DNA of 64,000 nucleotides from Phaseolus vulgaris (GCF_000499845.2 NC_023758.2:39884108-39948107), one strand, 5' to 3'; counted from the stretch's first letter, positions 13,001 to 21,008 are shown. A program made the numbers and translations. Notes: generated from the sequence alone by a model not told the origin.

Positions 13001-16000
13001 GGTAGGGCGTGTCCACTGAGATGTGGGATATGGGCACGGAGGCATGGTCCATGGTGGTGGAGACCAACCCCATTGGTGCCAGGCTGGATACTGTTGCTGT
13101 TGCTGCCAAGGAGGAGAGGACCATGATGGAGGAGTATTGGAAGCGCCAGACCGAGATGCACTGCGGTTACCACGCCTACCTCCGCGGCCTTGGTTGCCAC
13201 GAGGGTGAGAGCGGTTGCCAGAGTGACGGGTGTTCTGCTGAGAGGTGTCGGTAGAGGGTTGCTGCTGAGTGGTGTGCAAGACTGTATGAGAGCCCGTGCT
13301 TGTCATTTTAGCCATATCTGCTTCTTCCAAAGTAAGCATAGAGCGAGCCTGATAGAAGGCTGGTAGAGGATTACTCTGTCGAATCATGGTTGCAACGCTG
13401 CGGTAAGCTTCTGGAAGTCCAGATATCAGTTGAAGGACCAGACGGTGGTTGTTGACAGGAGAGCCGACATTCCTCAACTGGTCCGAGAGCATCTTGAGGC
13501 GCTGACAGTAGGCAGATACATTGGCGAAATCCTCCATACGAGTGTTAGAGAATTCTTGCTCAAGAGTGACAGCACGAGCGTTCTGATTGTCCTGGAAAAT
13601 GTCTGCCAAACGGTTCCAGGCTGCTGCTGCAGTGGAATCAGGTTAAGAATAGAATATTTTGTCATTATTGCTTATAATTAGTCCCTTGTAATTAGGCTGG
13701 ACAATAATTCACAATAATTGTATATATGATATTCAAGATGAATGAGAAGGGGCGCGGGGATTCCATTCTCTTACATCTTGAATATCATATATACAATTAT
13801 TGTGAATTATTGTCCAGCCTAATTACAAGGGACTAATTATAAGCAATAATGACAGCCTAATTACAAGGGACTAATTATAAGCAATAATGACAAAATATTC
13901 TATTCTATCAATTTGAGGAGGGATTATTGTTGAGAAAGTTATGATTTTGGAAGGGTAAGAACAATGTAACTGTGATAGATTATGATTATTTTTATTAAAA
14001 TGGTGTAAGGGTTATTAACTCCTGAAATTTATAAATTCATAAGTATTCTATTCAAATGGAAAATGAGAGGTGTATTTTAGATTTTTTTATATGAAAAAGA
14101 ACGTTGTTTGGAATGGTTGTTTGGTGTTATGATGGTGAATGAACGGTCAGAGTCAATAATCATCTAAAACACAAAGAGAGAAAGAAGACAGAGAGAGGGA
14201 TGAATGGCGGAAGAGGAGAAGAGGGAGATAATCTAGACTTCACTCCCACCTGGGTACTGACCACTGTTTGCAAAACGACATTACCAAAATCTACGTTCCA
14301 TCGGGCTTCATGCGCCACATGCTTTCGTGTAGCCTCGACCTCACCCCCAACCATGAATCTTATTTCCAGACTTTTTATTTCCCCGAAACATCCAAATGTC
14401 TTCTTGTGCCACTACAGAGGAACACGCGCCGCCTCACTCCAATGTCGAGACTAAGATTGGTTTATGCGCTCGCAAGGTCGTTCCTCACACAATCACTACA
14501 ATTCAAAAAACCCTAAACCCTCAATTGATTTTTCCCTAATTTGTCAATCCACGCCACTTGATACCTCAGACCTCACACAACACCCAATCCCAACTCTCTC
14601 TGCCACATAAACAATACTTCACGTCATAAGGTGGGATTTAACACAAATGACCAATTTGGATACATTTTTAAAAACATAGGGACAAAATTGATTTTTTTTA
14701 AAAACCACCATATTAAATTGAATATTGACCCTAAATGTAGGGACGAATAAGATAATTATACCTATAACTTATTTAAAAAGAGTTTAATGATTGTATCATG
14801 TAGTTGTTATTGTTGGCATATATGATCAGGACCACAGGTAGATCATTGCAAATGGAAGCTAAACAAAGATCGACGATATTGATTTGTAGAAGGCATGTGG
14901 AACAAGCTGTCGTTGTGTAAAACATGATGAGCAATTAAGATTTGTTAGGGGACCTATTGATACGTTCTTGCTACTGAATTACGCTAACCACGTGACTTGT
15001 AGATTGTGGAGGGTGAGGATCAAGGGGAATTGAAGTTGGTCTCCCATGGACATAAGTTAAGTAAGTTTTGAAACCCTTATCTCCAAATTGAGGTTGTGGT
15101 ACTCAATATTGGATTGTTGCTAATGTGAAACGTTAGTTATGAGACCGCTAATAAATTTCTCGTTTTAGCCTTCGCGGAAAGGTGGTACCATGCAACAACA
15201 ATTTCCACATGTTGGTGAGATAACAATTACTTTGAATGATATGTTAGCAGTATTGTATCTCCCATCGTTGAATATTTTGTTCGTATATGAAGTTAGATTT
15301 CACATCATCATTAAGTTGGTTGCACGAGTTGTACAAATAGTGTATTGTTCACCACATATGAAAACATACAACCTTGCCTATTTAGTTGAATACACAATAT
15401 TTTTATTGATAAAAGTGTGATATTTATCTGCGTATCATAAATATCACCAAAATGTACAATTTAAAATGAAAAAAAAATCAAATTATATAAAGTTTAAAAC
15501 TATGGAGTTGCATAACATAATTCTCTCAAGTGGTCCACCAAAATCTGTCTTTAAAAAAAATTTAAGAAAGTAACAAAGCCTAAACATGAGATGTAGCTGT
15601 AAGCAACTTTTCTAGTAAAATTGTCATAATATTATGATAATCGATAGTTACTCTACGAAAATTAATTGATGTCGATCAATTATTTTGAAGATATTTATCA
15701 ATTAATTTTAGTTTAATGCTTAATAATTTTTGTAATTTTTCATTTTTTAAATTTAGTCCTTATCAAGGGTTTCTTTACCGTTTTTTTTTTATTTTCTGTC
15801 ACTTTTTTATTTATTTGAGTAGTTGTAAATATGTTATTTTTTATTTATTTTTGTTTTGGTATCTATGAATAAGTTATTTTTTAATAACTATTATTTTTAG
15901 TTTTAGCTTCTATCAACATCATTTATCGATATAATGTTTTTGTGACGTAATCATTTATTCACGTACATTTTTTTTATTACATAACATGATGGTCCTGTAA

Positions 16001-16999
16001 CATTTATTGGAACAAAGCCTGTATCTGTACCCAAAATACTGACAAGAAAGAAAACGACCCCAATGACTAATAATTATAATATATATTCATAATCTCAACT
16101 TTTATATAATGAAGTTATAATTCCTAATATTATTATTTTAATATTTTTTATATTATTTAATTATAAATTTATTTTTTATTATATATATTTATTTTTAAAT
16201 CTATCATGTTATTTTATTTTTTTTCAATTTTTTTATTATAATAATATATTTTATTACGAATTTGTATGTATATAAAAAGAGAAAAAGTTTCTTTAACATG
16301 ATATACACGTGAAAAACATATATTTAATATAATAATATTTTAAATTAAAAAAAATATTAATTTATTGAGATGTAAGATGAACTCATGTAAAGAAGGTAAT
16401 GTGAGAGTAGATGAACCTGAAGTTCAACGTCAACGTAATCAGCTCCCAACTCCATGGCTACCCTTAGTGCATCCAACCGTTTGTTTTCATCACCATCGTA
16501 CATACCACCCTCCCATTTCGGCCTTAGAAAACCATTCAACTTCATCATTCAAAATGCTCAAATCTCCCAATTCCAAATCAAATCATAGCTAATGCTCAAC
16601 GCATTTTTTTCCTTTAACTAGAACATGATGATAACAAAACACAGGGAAAGAGAGAGAGAGAGAGAGGCTTTGTCAACCTGTATGTGAACAACAATGGCAG
16701 TGGACGGTGCTGAATGAGAGCGTTGATGTCTTGAAAAGGATCGAAGGTGTTCAAAGAGTCCAACCGAATTTCGACGAGGTCAGCACCTTCAGCTTTTGCT
16801 TTGTGCATATCGATCTTCATTTTTTCAACTGATTCCGCTATTACAGGGGCGCAGATTAAGGTTGCATTATTCCGACGTACTGATGGAGCCGTGAACTGAA
16901 GAAATGCAAAAGCAAACAAACATTAGGGACGAAATGAAGCAGTGGAAGAGAAGTAGGGAAGAAAAGAGGGTGAGTTACGAGAACGTTGGGAGAATCCAT
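1023..16999 (-). CDS. Bifunctional 3-dehydroquinate dehydratase / shikimate dehydrogenase
   Basis: Carries out steps 3 and 4 of the shikimate pathway: dehydroquinate to dehydroshikimate, then NADPH-dependent reduction to shikimate. Exons, in gene order: 16979-16999, 16678-16895, 16417-16522, 3466-3684, 2778-3124, 2393-2456, 2175-2283, 1927-2070, 1526-1674, 1171-1333, 1023-1063. They total 1581 nt, or 526 codons, with every junction in frame at GT-AG sites. The type I dehydratase domain (about 15-200) keeps Glu49/Arg51, His139 (SSHN) and Schiff-base Lys166. The dehydrogenase domain keeps Ser261/Ser263 (SKS), Thr306 and Lys310 (TLPHKE), Asn331, Asp348 (NTD) and the GAGGAGKA nucleotide loop (383-390). 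Retained SKS and Thr fit a shikimate rather than quinate dehydrogenase. Oddities: only about 14 residues precede the dehydratase domain, so no chloroplast transit peptide is visible; Asp of the usual FDAVYTP motif is Tyr470; intron 3 is about 12.7 kb and full of transposons. Confidence 0.93.
2624..2661. repeat. Perfect 38-bp palindrome in intron 5 of the DHD-SDH gene
   Basis: The 19-bp arms AAAATTCTTGCTTGATATA and their reverse complement meet with no spacer; every one of the 19 pairs matches. It lies in the intron between exons 5 and 6. A fully palindromic stretch of this length is unlikely by chance even in AT-rich DNA and could extrude as a cruciform or fold as an RNA hairpin. Confidence 0.9.
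3685..4083. other. Residual host intron 3, downstream end
   Basis: Original AT-rich intron DNA between exon 4 of the DHD-SDH gene and the left end of the gag-only LTR element. No ORF or repeat was recognised. The last five bases, TTATT (4079-4083), are the left copy of that element's target-site duplication. Confidence 0.7.
4084..4491 (+). repeat. 5' LTR of the gag-only element
   Basis: 408 bp, begins TGTACTACC and ends AGGAACA. A TATA-like GCAGTATAAATAGC lies at about 4263-4276, suggesting the U3/R promoter. GGCC-GAAA-GGCC (4097-4108) near the left end can form a small hairpin. The sequence after the LTR, starting TTTGGCGTCCACC, resembles the region that follows 5' LTRs in many plant Gypsy elements; the matching tRNA was not determined. 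Confidence 0.93.
4543..5454 (+). CDS. Retrotransposon gag polyprotein (Retrotrans_gag family), gag-only
   Basis: A 303-residue ORF starting about 50 nt after the 5' LTR. An acidic, heptad-like helix (about residues 27-55, rich in Lys/Glu/Met/Leu) is followed by the Gypsy capsid-type gag region (about 105-230) with the hallmark WF-x-RLP and a downstream F-MDRFNE segment. Gag forms the particle that packages element RNA. No CCHC zinc knuckle is present. The last 20 or so codons do not look like gag: from about 5394 the DNA reads, in another frame, as the C-terminal end of a Gypsy pol (VPKTWNA...LKMYFS, stop TGA at 5456-5458). The gag stop is therefore a by-product of an internal deletion that removed pol. 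Confidence 0.88.
   Translation: MVTTRNMTGNDRNAQEETSHPDPMTLILKMQKEMEALRKENARMKEKLAEKPEISEAVDNIPSGDHANADTHEVGSSYQENVRPTSHNVLGTTPRRSPFAETVLEVPLPGTWSNPTLDKYDGTTNPDEHVNAYLTQVGLHTAEDALWCRIFPTSLKGAALTWFTRLPAQSIDCFDTLATKFGAQFTTSRPHHLTSIALVNIRQEKSKSLRAFMDRFNEMALDIRNLSPEVAMHHMVTALKPGPFFDSLCMQPTTTMDELRQKATKYMQLEELKEFLNKARAPDEPERTGSSQDMERQLFENVF
5394..5458 (+). pseudogene. Relic of the pol (integrase) C-terminus at the deletion junction
   Basis: Read in the frame one base off gag, this short stretch encodes [11 protein letters not shown] followed by CLKMYFS and TGA. Gypsy integrase ends typically read PRTWNA-x-x-LK-x-YYS. The same signature, LRTWNVTHIKFY, occurs in the separate element at about 17470-17500. 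The bases after the stop also match between the two elements (TGTACT, then AGATTTTAACGAGGCAC or GAGGTTTTAACGAGGCAC), which supports a scar of pol loss rather than chance. Confidence 0.78.
5580..7800 (+). repeat. Internal tandem array of the gag-only element, with higher-order repeats
   Basis: About 27 copies of a unit built around AAGGAAGAATTCACCCAAGT, then GAATCCCTGCCGAGAGTAC and GAAAGAAAACCTCTCGGCC. Spacing between successive copies runs from about 57 to 97 bp, depending on whether an extra CGGCCAAGAGAGTT segment is present. A longer block recurs: the variant GGATGAAAACCTCTCGGCC plus TTTCGGCC appears near 5861, 6508 and 7080 with similar unit order after each, giving a second repeat level of about 570-650 bp. 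Long open frames exist on both strands, but unit lengths are not consistently multiples of three, so coding is unlikely. Tandem arrays in the 3' UTR of Tat/Ogre-type elements are a known source of plant satellite DNA. Confidence 0.9.
7801..7972 (+). other. Post-array 3' region and polypurine tract
   Basis: Unique sequence following the array and ending in CTCGAGCCTGGGGGGCATA directly before the 3' LTR. The purine-rich GGGGGG stretch is where plus-strand DNA synthesis would be primed. The truncated Gypsy element has a related tract (GAGCCTAGGGATAAG at 20546-20560), consistent with a shared lineage. Confidence 0.8.
7973..8378 (+). repeat. 3' LTR of the gag-only element
   Basis: 406 bp, nearly identical to the 5' LTR. 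It also begins with TGTACTACC, carries the GGCC-GAAA-GGCC hairpin (7986-7997) and ends AGGAACA. Right target-site copy TTATT follows at 8379-8383. Confidence 0.93.
8384..9149. other. Older non-coding repeat between the two intron insertions
   Basis: AT-rich sequence with a 15-bp direct repeat CTGCACCCCTGTCCT (8880-8894 and 8900-8914). It is followed by a stretch rich in AAATACATT / TTAAATGTATTT motifs (about 9030-9130). The stretch at 40260-40830 has the same general make-up (a GTGCACCCCCAT-type start, then many AAATACATTT motifs). No ORF was recognised. The last nine bases, TATAATTTA (9141-9149), are the left target duplication of the Mutator-like element. Confidence 0.5.
9577..9762 (-). repeat. 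3' LTR of the Copia element
   Basis: 186 bp, TGTAAGAG at the left end and TATTCTATCA at the right (TGATAGAATA in element sense). It contains a 38-bp tandem duplication beginning GCCTAATTACAAGGGAC, present twice in a row. It also has an AATATTCTATTCT repetition near the right end that the 5' LTR lacks. Confidence 0.9.
9765..13642 (-). pseudogene. Copia gag-pol, broken
   Basis: Domains in element order: N-terminally truncated gag (13642 to about 12900); protease with MDTGAS (about 12855-12875) followed by an in-frame TAA at 12842-12844; integrase zinc region (WHGRLGHPG...CDSC) and catalytic core; reverse transcriptase with [25 protein letters not shown] and YVDD (about 11230-10700); RNase H with YTDADWGG and a tail ending near 9765. 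Frameshifts lie at about 12230, just after integrase LDDFTN, and near 10040 in RNase H. The general arrangement is standard Copia order (integrase before RT). Lineage is possibly Ale-like, from the style of the gag and RT motifs only. Confidence 0.9.
13643..13775 (+). repeat. Inverted extra LTR copy inside the Copia 5' end
   Basis: This is the reverse complement of most of the element's LTR: it starts TTAAGAATAGAATATTTTG and ends TCTCTTACA, the complement of the LTR terminus TGTAAGAGA. It abuts the truncated gag on one side and the truncated direct LTR on the other. Unlike both direct LTRs it has only one copy of the 38-bp GCCTAATTAC unit, so it came from a different template or predates the duplication. 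Confidence 0.88.
13776..13910 (-). repeat. Truncated 5' LTR of the Copia element
   Basis: Carries the two 38-bp units and ends TATTCTATCA next to the ATTTG target copy. It lacks the 37 bases corresponding to 9577-9613 of the other LTR. With the inverted copy it forms an inverted repeat with 79 contiguous matching bases on each side of a 37-nt spacer. Confidence 0.9.
14180..14590. other. Unidentified GC-richer interior segment of the MULE
   Basis: This part is noticeably less AT-rich than its surroundings and holds overlapping short open frames on the plus strand (14200-14454 and 14268-14516). I do not recognise the translations. Mutator-like elements often carry captured host gene pieces, which could explain the composition, but nothing here proves an origin. 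Confidence 0.35.
14938..15420 (+). pseudogene. Plant mobile domain (PMD / MAIN-like) gene relic
   Basis: Pieces in different frames read [19 protein letters not shown], then [13 protein letters not shown], then [20 protein letters not shown] and [13 protein letters not shown]. The order and wording match the plant mobile domain: an LL-x-x-Y-x-DHV..LW start, a K-x-x-SHG element, GEMTITLDDV-x-x-LLHLP and a later YLLYLLGC-x-LF segment. Frameshifts and missing sequence between pieces show it is dead. PMD genes often travel inside Mutator-like elements, so this may be an older insertion next to the MULE. The MAIN-like identification rests on these motifs alone. Confidence 0.65.
15421..16416. other. 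Upstream end of DHD-SDH intron 3
   Basis: Very AT-rich sequence with poly(T) and poly(A) runs up to the donor site of exon 3. No coding or repeat structure was recognised beyond low complexity. Confidence 0.6.
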
Positions 17000-17364
17000 T
17001 TGAAAAATTGAGGTGAGAATGGGATTTTGGAAGAGATGAAGAGAACTATACATATATGTGAGTTGGTTGCAATAAGAGTGTTGTTATATATATAGTAAGA
17101 TAAACTTGAGGACCAAAGTGATTTAAATATAGTTTGAGAACTTATCCTTATCACCATGTCCGTTGAAGAAAGGAGTATAAAGAAGTAAACACATAGGTGA
17201 TAGAGAAATATTTTATTTAAGCATAAAATAAAATGAAGGTGTTAAACAAACATTGAACTTAAGCCGGAGATAAACATGGAAGTGATAGAAGAAACTTATA
17301 ATTTGTTGTTCCAAATATTATGTACACATTAGTTGGATCCAGTTGGAGATAGAAACATTTTTTT
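17000..17364. other. Short promoter region of the DHD-SDH gene
   Basis: Host sequence between the DHD-SDH start codon and the first recognisable Gypsy sequence. It includes the TATA-like site at 17083-17095. A poly(T) run (17357-17370) marks the approximate border with the retroelement. Confidence 0.5.
17083..17095 (-). promoter_or_regulatory. Probable TATA box of the DHD-SDH gene
   Basis: On the minus strand the sequence reads CTATATATATAAC, about 85-95 nt upstream of the ATG at 16999. That suits a plant TATA box with a short 5' leader. No other core signal was identified, and the transcription start is unknown. Only about 360 bp separate the ATG from the truncated Gypsy element upstream, so the proximal promoter is short. 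Confidence 0.45.
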
Positions 17365-17371
17365 TTTCCGA

Positions 17372-17505
17372 GCAACTAGGAAGGGTCGTTCCGCATTATA
17401 GACACAATGGTCGATGGAGCTTATTACTTAGAATATTTATCAGGGAAACATGTACTGAGAACGTGGAATGTCACGCATATCAAATTTTATTGTAGTTGAT
17501 GAAAT
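17372..17505 (+). pseudogene. C-terminal end of Gypsy integrase (pol)
   Basis: One frame reads EGSFRIIDTMVDGAYYLEYL, then SGKHVLRTWNVTHIKFY. This matches the end of plant Gypsy pol proteins (WEGPY-x-V...GAYKLE...G-x-x-x-PRTWNATHLKFYYS). Everything upstream of this segment is missing. Confidence 0.78.
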
Positions 17506-17820
17506 TTAATAAAATAGTGTACTATTTCCTTGTTCGGTTGTTTTATCCCTAAAGAGGGATTTCAACCAAGAAGATTTTAACGAGGCACTTTAAAATTATC
17601 TTGTTTTCCAAATAATTAGTCTGACCAAACGGTTAGAAATGATAAAGAGTACCAACTCCAACCGAATTCATTGAGAATAACCCCTCAACCAGCTTAATTA
17701 AATACCACAAATAGTGGTTCAAATAGAATTAAGGAGTCGCAACTTCAATTGCATTTATCGAGAAGTTCGGTCTCGACCCGTGCATTTTGATACAATTATC
17801 GCTAGATGCAATCCGAACCA

Positions 17821-17914
17821 CAAAATATCGCATCGGGCAGTTGGAATAAAATAAAATATCGCATTGAGCGATATGAATAAATTAAATATCACATCGAGCA
17901 ACCGGAACAAAAAT
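17821..17914 (+). repeat. Three short tandem units in the Gypsy 3' UTR
   Basis: Three diverged units of about 31 bp, each with AAATATCGCATCGGGCA-type wording followed by GGAATAAAAT-like sequence. They occupy the same relative place (after the pol end) as the big array of the gag-only element. Confidence 0.6.
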
Positions 17915-18377
17915 ATTTCTTACCATTTAATGAAGGTTAGAATTGAATATAATTGGAAATTCCTACTTCTTATTCGTTCAAACCATGTGTCCTTCAAAAT
18001 AAGTGTTAAAGTTTTATTATACTTCGTCGTTCATTCCATCATATTTTATTCACAAATGATCGAGTTATGTTTATTAATTTACGAAGTGTATATTTTTTTT
18101 TCTATCTACTCGACGGTCAGATATAGCTTTGTATACTTATTTTATCCTTAGATATCGATTCATAATGTAGTATCATGACAATTAATTATTGAAAGAAATC
18201 TAGGCTCGGTCAACCAGCTATTCTACGAAAACGAGTAAGGCTAAAAACACAAAGAATGTACACATGTTGATCGATCCATACACGAAAGCTAAAGTAGTCA
18301 AGCGTATGAAAATGTTCAAGTTAAAATAAATTGTTTTCTGCCCACACCCCGAATCCAGGATATCCCACTTAAAGTGG

Positions 18378-20268
18378 TTATAGTATTTCCTCAAAAGATG
18401 CATCTGACTCATTGAGTGGTGTAGCACTTTCTCCAATATTTCCTTCATTCATCTCTTCGTCGACACCTCTACCAAGCGACACCAACTTCCCTTCCACAAC
18501 ATCCTTTTTCAATGTCATATCGTGCATCTTCGGCAGGTATGCCGTGAAAGAAGACCACCTGCCGAAGATCTTGGCAGAAGTACTCTTCACTTAGGCGAAG
18601 CTTGGAAGAATGACACTTTTCTACCTCAGCAGAGAGTGCCATTTCCTTCTCTTCAGTCTCCGACCTTACCTTCGCAACTCGGCCTTTCCCGCCTCAATCT
18701 CGACTATCAAGGCCTCTTGGGCCTTTTCAGCTGTCACGCTATCTTGGCGCATTTTTTCCTACACGCCTCGACCGCCTCCAATGTTGCCTTCAAAGAATTG
18801 CCCGACTCCGCCAGTTCCATTTTTAACTTGGGCACCGCCATAGTTTTTGTCATTTCCAACTCCTCACCCAGGGTCTTGCCAACCACCATATTTCGATTTT
18901 GCAATTCAATCAACTCGACAATCAAGTTGATAGTGGAGACAACCGCCAACACACTTTCATTTTCGGACAACAAGCCGATTTGTACACCCTGCGCTACTTA
19001 AAAATGTGGATTTAGCATGGAGGGCTGCTGAGAGGATGATCCCGCCTTTTCACCTAAAGGAACTGTCATGGTCGGTCGCTAGGTGGAACCACATCAACCA
19101 AACACAATCGGGTTGCCCTTCCCAATCATCTCAAAGCTGCTTACTTTCCTGTTAGTCTGACGTCTTTGGTTGGTCATAAAACCTCCCAAAGATGGATTCA
19201 TCTGATTAATGATAGCTGAAGGACACAAACGAAATTAAACGACATCAACATAACGAATATAACCGTAAACATAAGAAATCTACATACCATTAAAGTCCTT
19301 CCACTTCTTGGACGACCCGTATAATGCTATTAGCTCCCGGGTAGGTAACTTAAATGGAAGTTGATAAAAAACTACCAGAATCAACTGGTCCAGCGGCGAC
19401 ATAGATGACCTTGGCCAAGTACCAAGTTGGGTTGGATTTTGGGTCCAATGAAAGGGGAACTTTGTTCGCCCTTCTGTATTATAAAAGTAGTATCGGTCGT
19501 TCGGCTCTACGAATATTTTGAAGTATTTTTCTTTGAAGTTCTTGTATGAGGTAGTGAAGGTTGCAAAACGAACATTCCCCGATCAGCTTGATAAGGACAA
19601 CCAACTCACAAGAGTGCTCGGACGAGTACTATAATAAAACAAAAATGACTGTGGTGTGGGAATAAGCTTAAAAATGTCACAAAGAACTCGGAATGCCTGA
19701 AGGGTCGCTCACGAGTTGGGGTATAGTTGGGTAGGAGCAACATTGAGGATTCGAAGGACCCTCCATAGTAAAATCATCAAAAGGTAGGGTAATATGCAGG
19801 TCTAAAAAAAAGGTATTATAAACAAAAAAAGAAATCTTGGGGTGCATTTCCCCGACCGTGACAGTCTTGTTCGGTATGACCATAGATATCAGCCGCCACC
19901 ACGTCCAAAGGACAATCAGGTTTTATGAAAGCAATCTTGGATAAATTTTTTATCTAAGCTATTGGAATCCTAAAGCTAGTAGGGATACTTAAGACAGAGG
20001 AGTCGACCCACTCATAGCTCAGACCCTTAGATGACTGATCGACTGAGTGGTCTGAACCACTCACTTCCCTCGCACTGTCAGATGCAGTGTGAGTGACCTC
20101 ATAAGACTCGACATTAATGACACTATTAGGGGAATCGGAAGAAGAAGAAGACATTACTAACACGGGTGACGTAAGAATGAAAGAAAGTTGGAAGAATCGA
20201 CACTCAGAGCTCTTAATAAACTCTTGAAAAGTAGGGAAAGCGTAAACCTTACTTCCTTCAAATGTCAC
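18378..20268 (-). pseudogene. Antisense ORF of the Gypsy element ('putative gypsy type transposon' domain), decayed
   Basis: On the minus strand, pieces in order from 20268 downward: a Ser/Asp-rich start (MSSSSSDSPNSV), then LSYEWVDSSVLSIPTSFRIP, DLHITLPFDDFTM, a segment with SFLFYYSTRP, a tryptophan-rich stretch near 19300-19500, and a predicted coiled coil with many Glu/Lys/Leu (18734-18973). This is the layout of the plant 'putative gypsy type transposon' proteins found antisense to pol in Tat elements; their function is unknown. Stops (for example just below 19954) and frame changes show it is not intact. Confidence 0.7.
18526..18569. repeat. Perfect 13-bp inverted repeat inside the antisense ORF
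   Basis: ATCTTCGGCAGGT (18526-18538) and ACCTGCCGAAGAT (18557-18569) are exact complements separated by 18 nt. The stem is GC-richer than the surroundings, so a stable hairpin in either transcript is plausible. Confidence 0.85.
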
Positions 20269-20560
20269 CCTATTTATAGAAAACTAAGGAGGAGAAAGAT
20301 TATCACGTCTTCGTTTGGAACCATTAGATTTTCCCCTATCCAATGGTTAGCGTTGCTCGATATATGAAACGACACCACATCTCAACTGTTAAGGACATCT
20401 GATTGAATAGTGCCCATCCAAGCGACGTTTTTTTCTTAAAAAACAAAAGTCACATATCTGTCAAACATTTAATGCACCTTATCACCAAACCTCACCTCGA
20501 GATTTGCAAACGATCATATCCGACTCTTCAGAAATTAATTTATTCGAGCCTAGGGATAAG

Positions 20561-21008
20561 TGTAGCGGTCGGTACCAGATGGACCAATCTCGATCCCTAT
20601 AACCGACTGCCCAGGTTTAAAGGACATAAACATGATAAGAAACAACAGTTGCGATGACGTTGAATGAGTCAATCCACACTCCGAAATATACGAAAAATAT
20701 CTCTGACGTAACAGATAAAACTAATTAAATTGAAAGATACTACTCATATATTAAGGAACCGCTATGCACATCAGTTAAGCAACTGATATTCGGCCCATGA
20801 GGGTCAAGACCCATAAACCAAGTACTATAAATAAAGCCTTGTGAGAAGAAGTAAGGTACATTTTACATTCTGCTAGAATACACTTAAATCAGAACACTGA
20901 CTTGAGTGTCGAAGTGCAATCGCAAGTACCCTGATCGACCGACCATCAATATTGAAAGGAAGAGCTTTAAAGAAACATGAAGATCACTGACAAGTCAACA
21001 AGTTTACA
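20561..21008 (+). repeat. 3' LTR of the truncated Gypsy element
   Basis: Begins TGTAGCGGTC directly after the polypurine tract. A TATA-like ACTATAAATAAAGCC lies near 20825-20838, placed as in the LTR of the gag-only element. The right border is inferred, not proven. Confidence 0.65.

Larger units (their letters stand above)
9577..13910 (-). mobile_element. Ty1/Copia retrotransposon, rearranged and inactive
   Basis: A Copia element inserted in the MULE, with exact 5-bp duplication ATTTG (9572-9576 and 13911-13915). The 3' LTR is at the left, preceded in element sense by the purine tract GACTGCGGGGGTG. The right (5') end is abnormal: the direct LTR lacks its last 37 bases, an inverted LTR copy lies between it and gag, and both the primer-binding site and the start of gag are missing. 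The coding region carries an in-frame stop and at least two frameshifts, so the copy cannot move on its own. Confidence 0.92.
9150..14762. mobile_element. Non-autonomous Mutator-like element (MULE), split by a Copia insertion
   Basis: Ends are GGTATAATTAT at the left and ATAATTATACC at the right. They are flanked by 9-bp near-identical duplications TATAATTTA (9141-9149) and TATAACTTA (14763-14771), the size typical of Mutator elements. The terminal inverted repeats diverge but can be followed for roughly 200 bp; for example TTATGACGTGAAATGGTGTT on the left pairs with the region around 14604-14640 on the right. Without the Copia insert the element is about 1.3 kb. No transposase was recognised. 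The interior right of the Copia (about 14180-14520) is GC-richer and has short ORFs that I cannot identify; a captured gene fragment is possible. Confidence 0.72.
17365..21008 (+). mobile_element. 5'-truncated Ty3/Gypsy (Tat-like) retrotransposon
   Basis: Only the 3' half remains: the end of integrase, the conserved post-pol UTR (AAGATTTTAACGAGGCAC at 17570-17590), short tandem repeats, an antisense additional ORF, a polypurine tract (GAGCCTAGGGATAAG, 20546-20560) and a 3' LTR starting TGTAGCGGTCGG at 20561. The order pol - antisense ORF - LTR is characteristic of Tat-lineage Gypsy elements. The right LTR end is placed at about 21008 by analogy with the TTTACA end and is uncertain. No target duplication can be checked because the 5' end is lost. 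Confidence 0.8.

Noticed and set aside
13009..13254. Plus-strand ORFs opposite Copia gag
   Set aside because: Antisense shadow of a Pro/Gln-rich gag segment.
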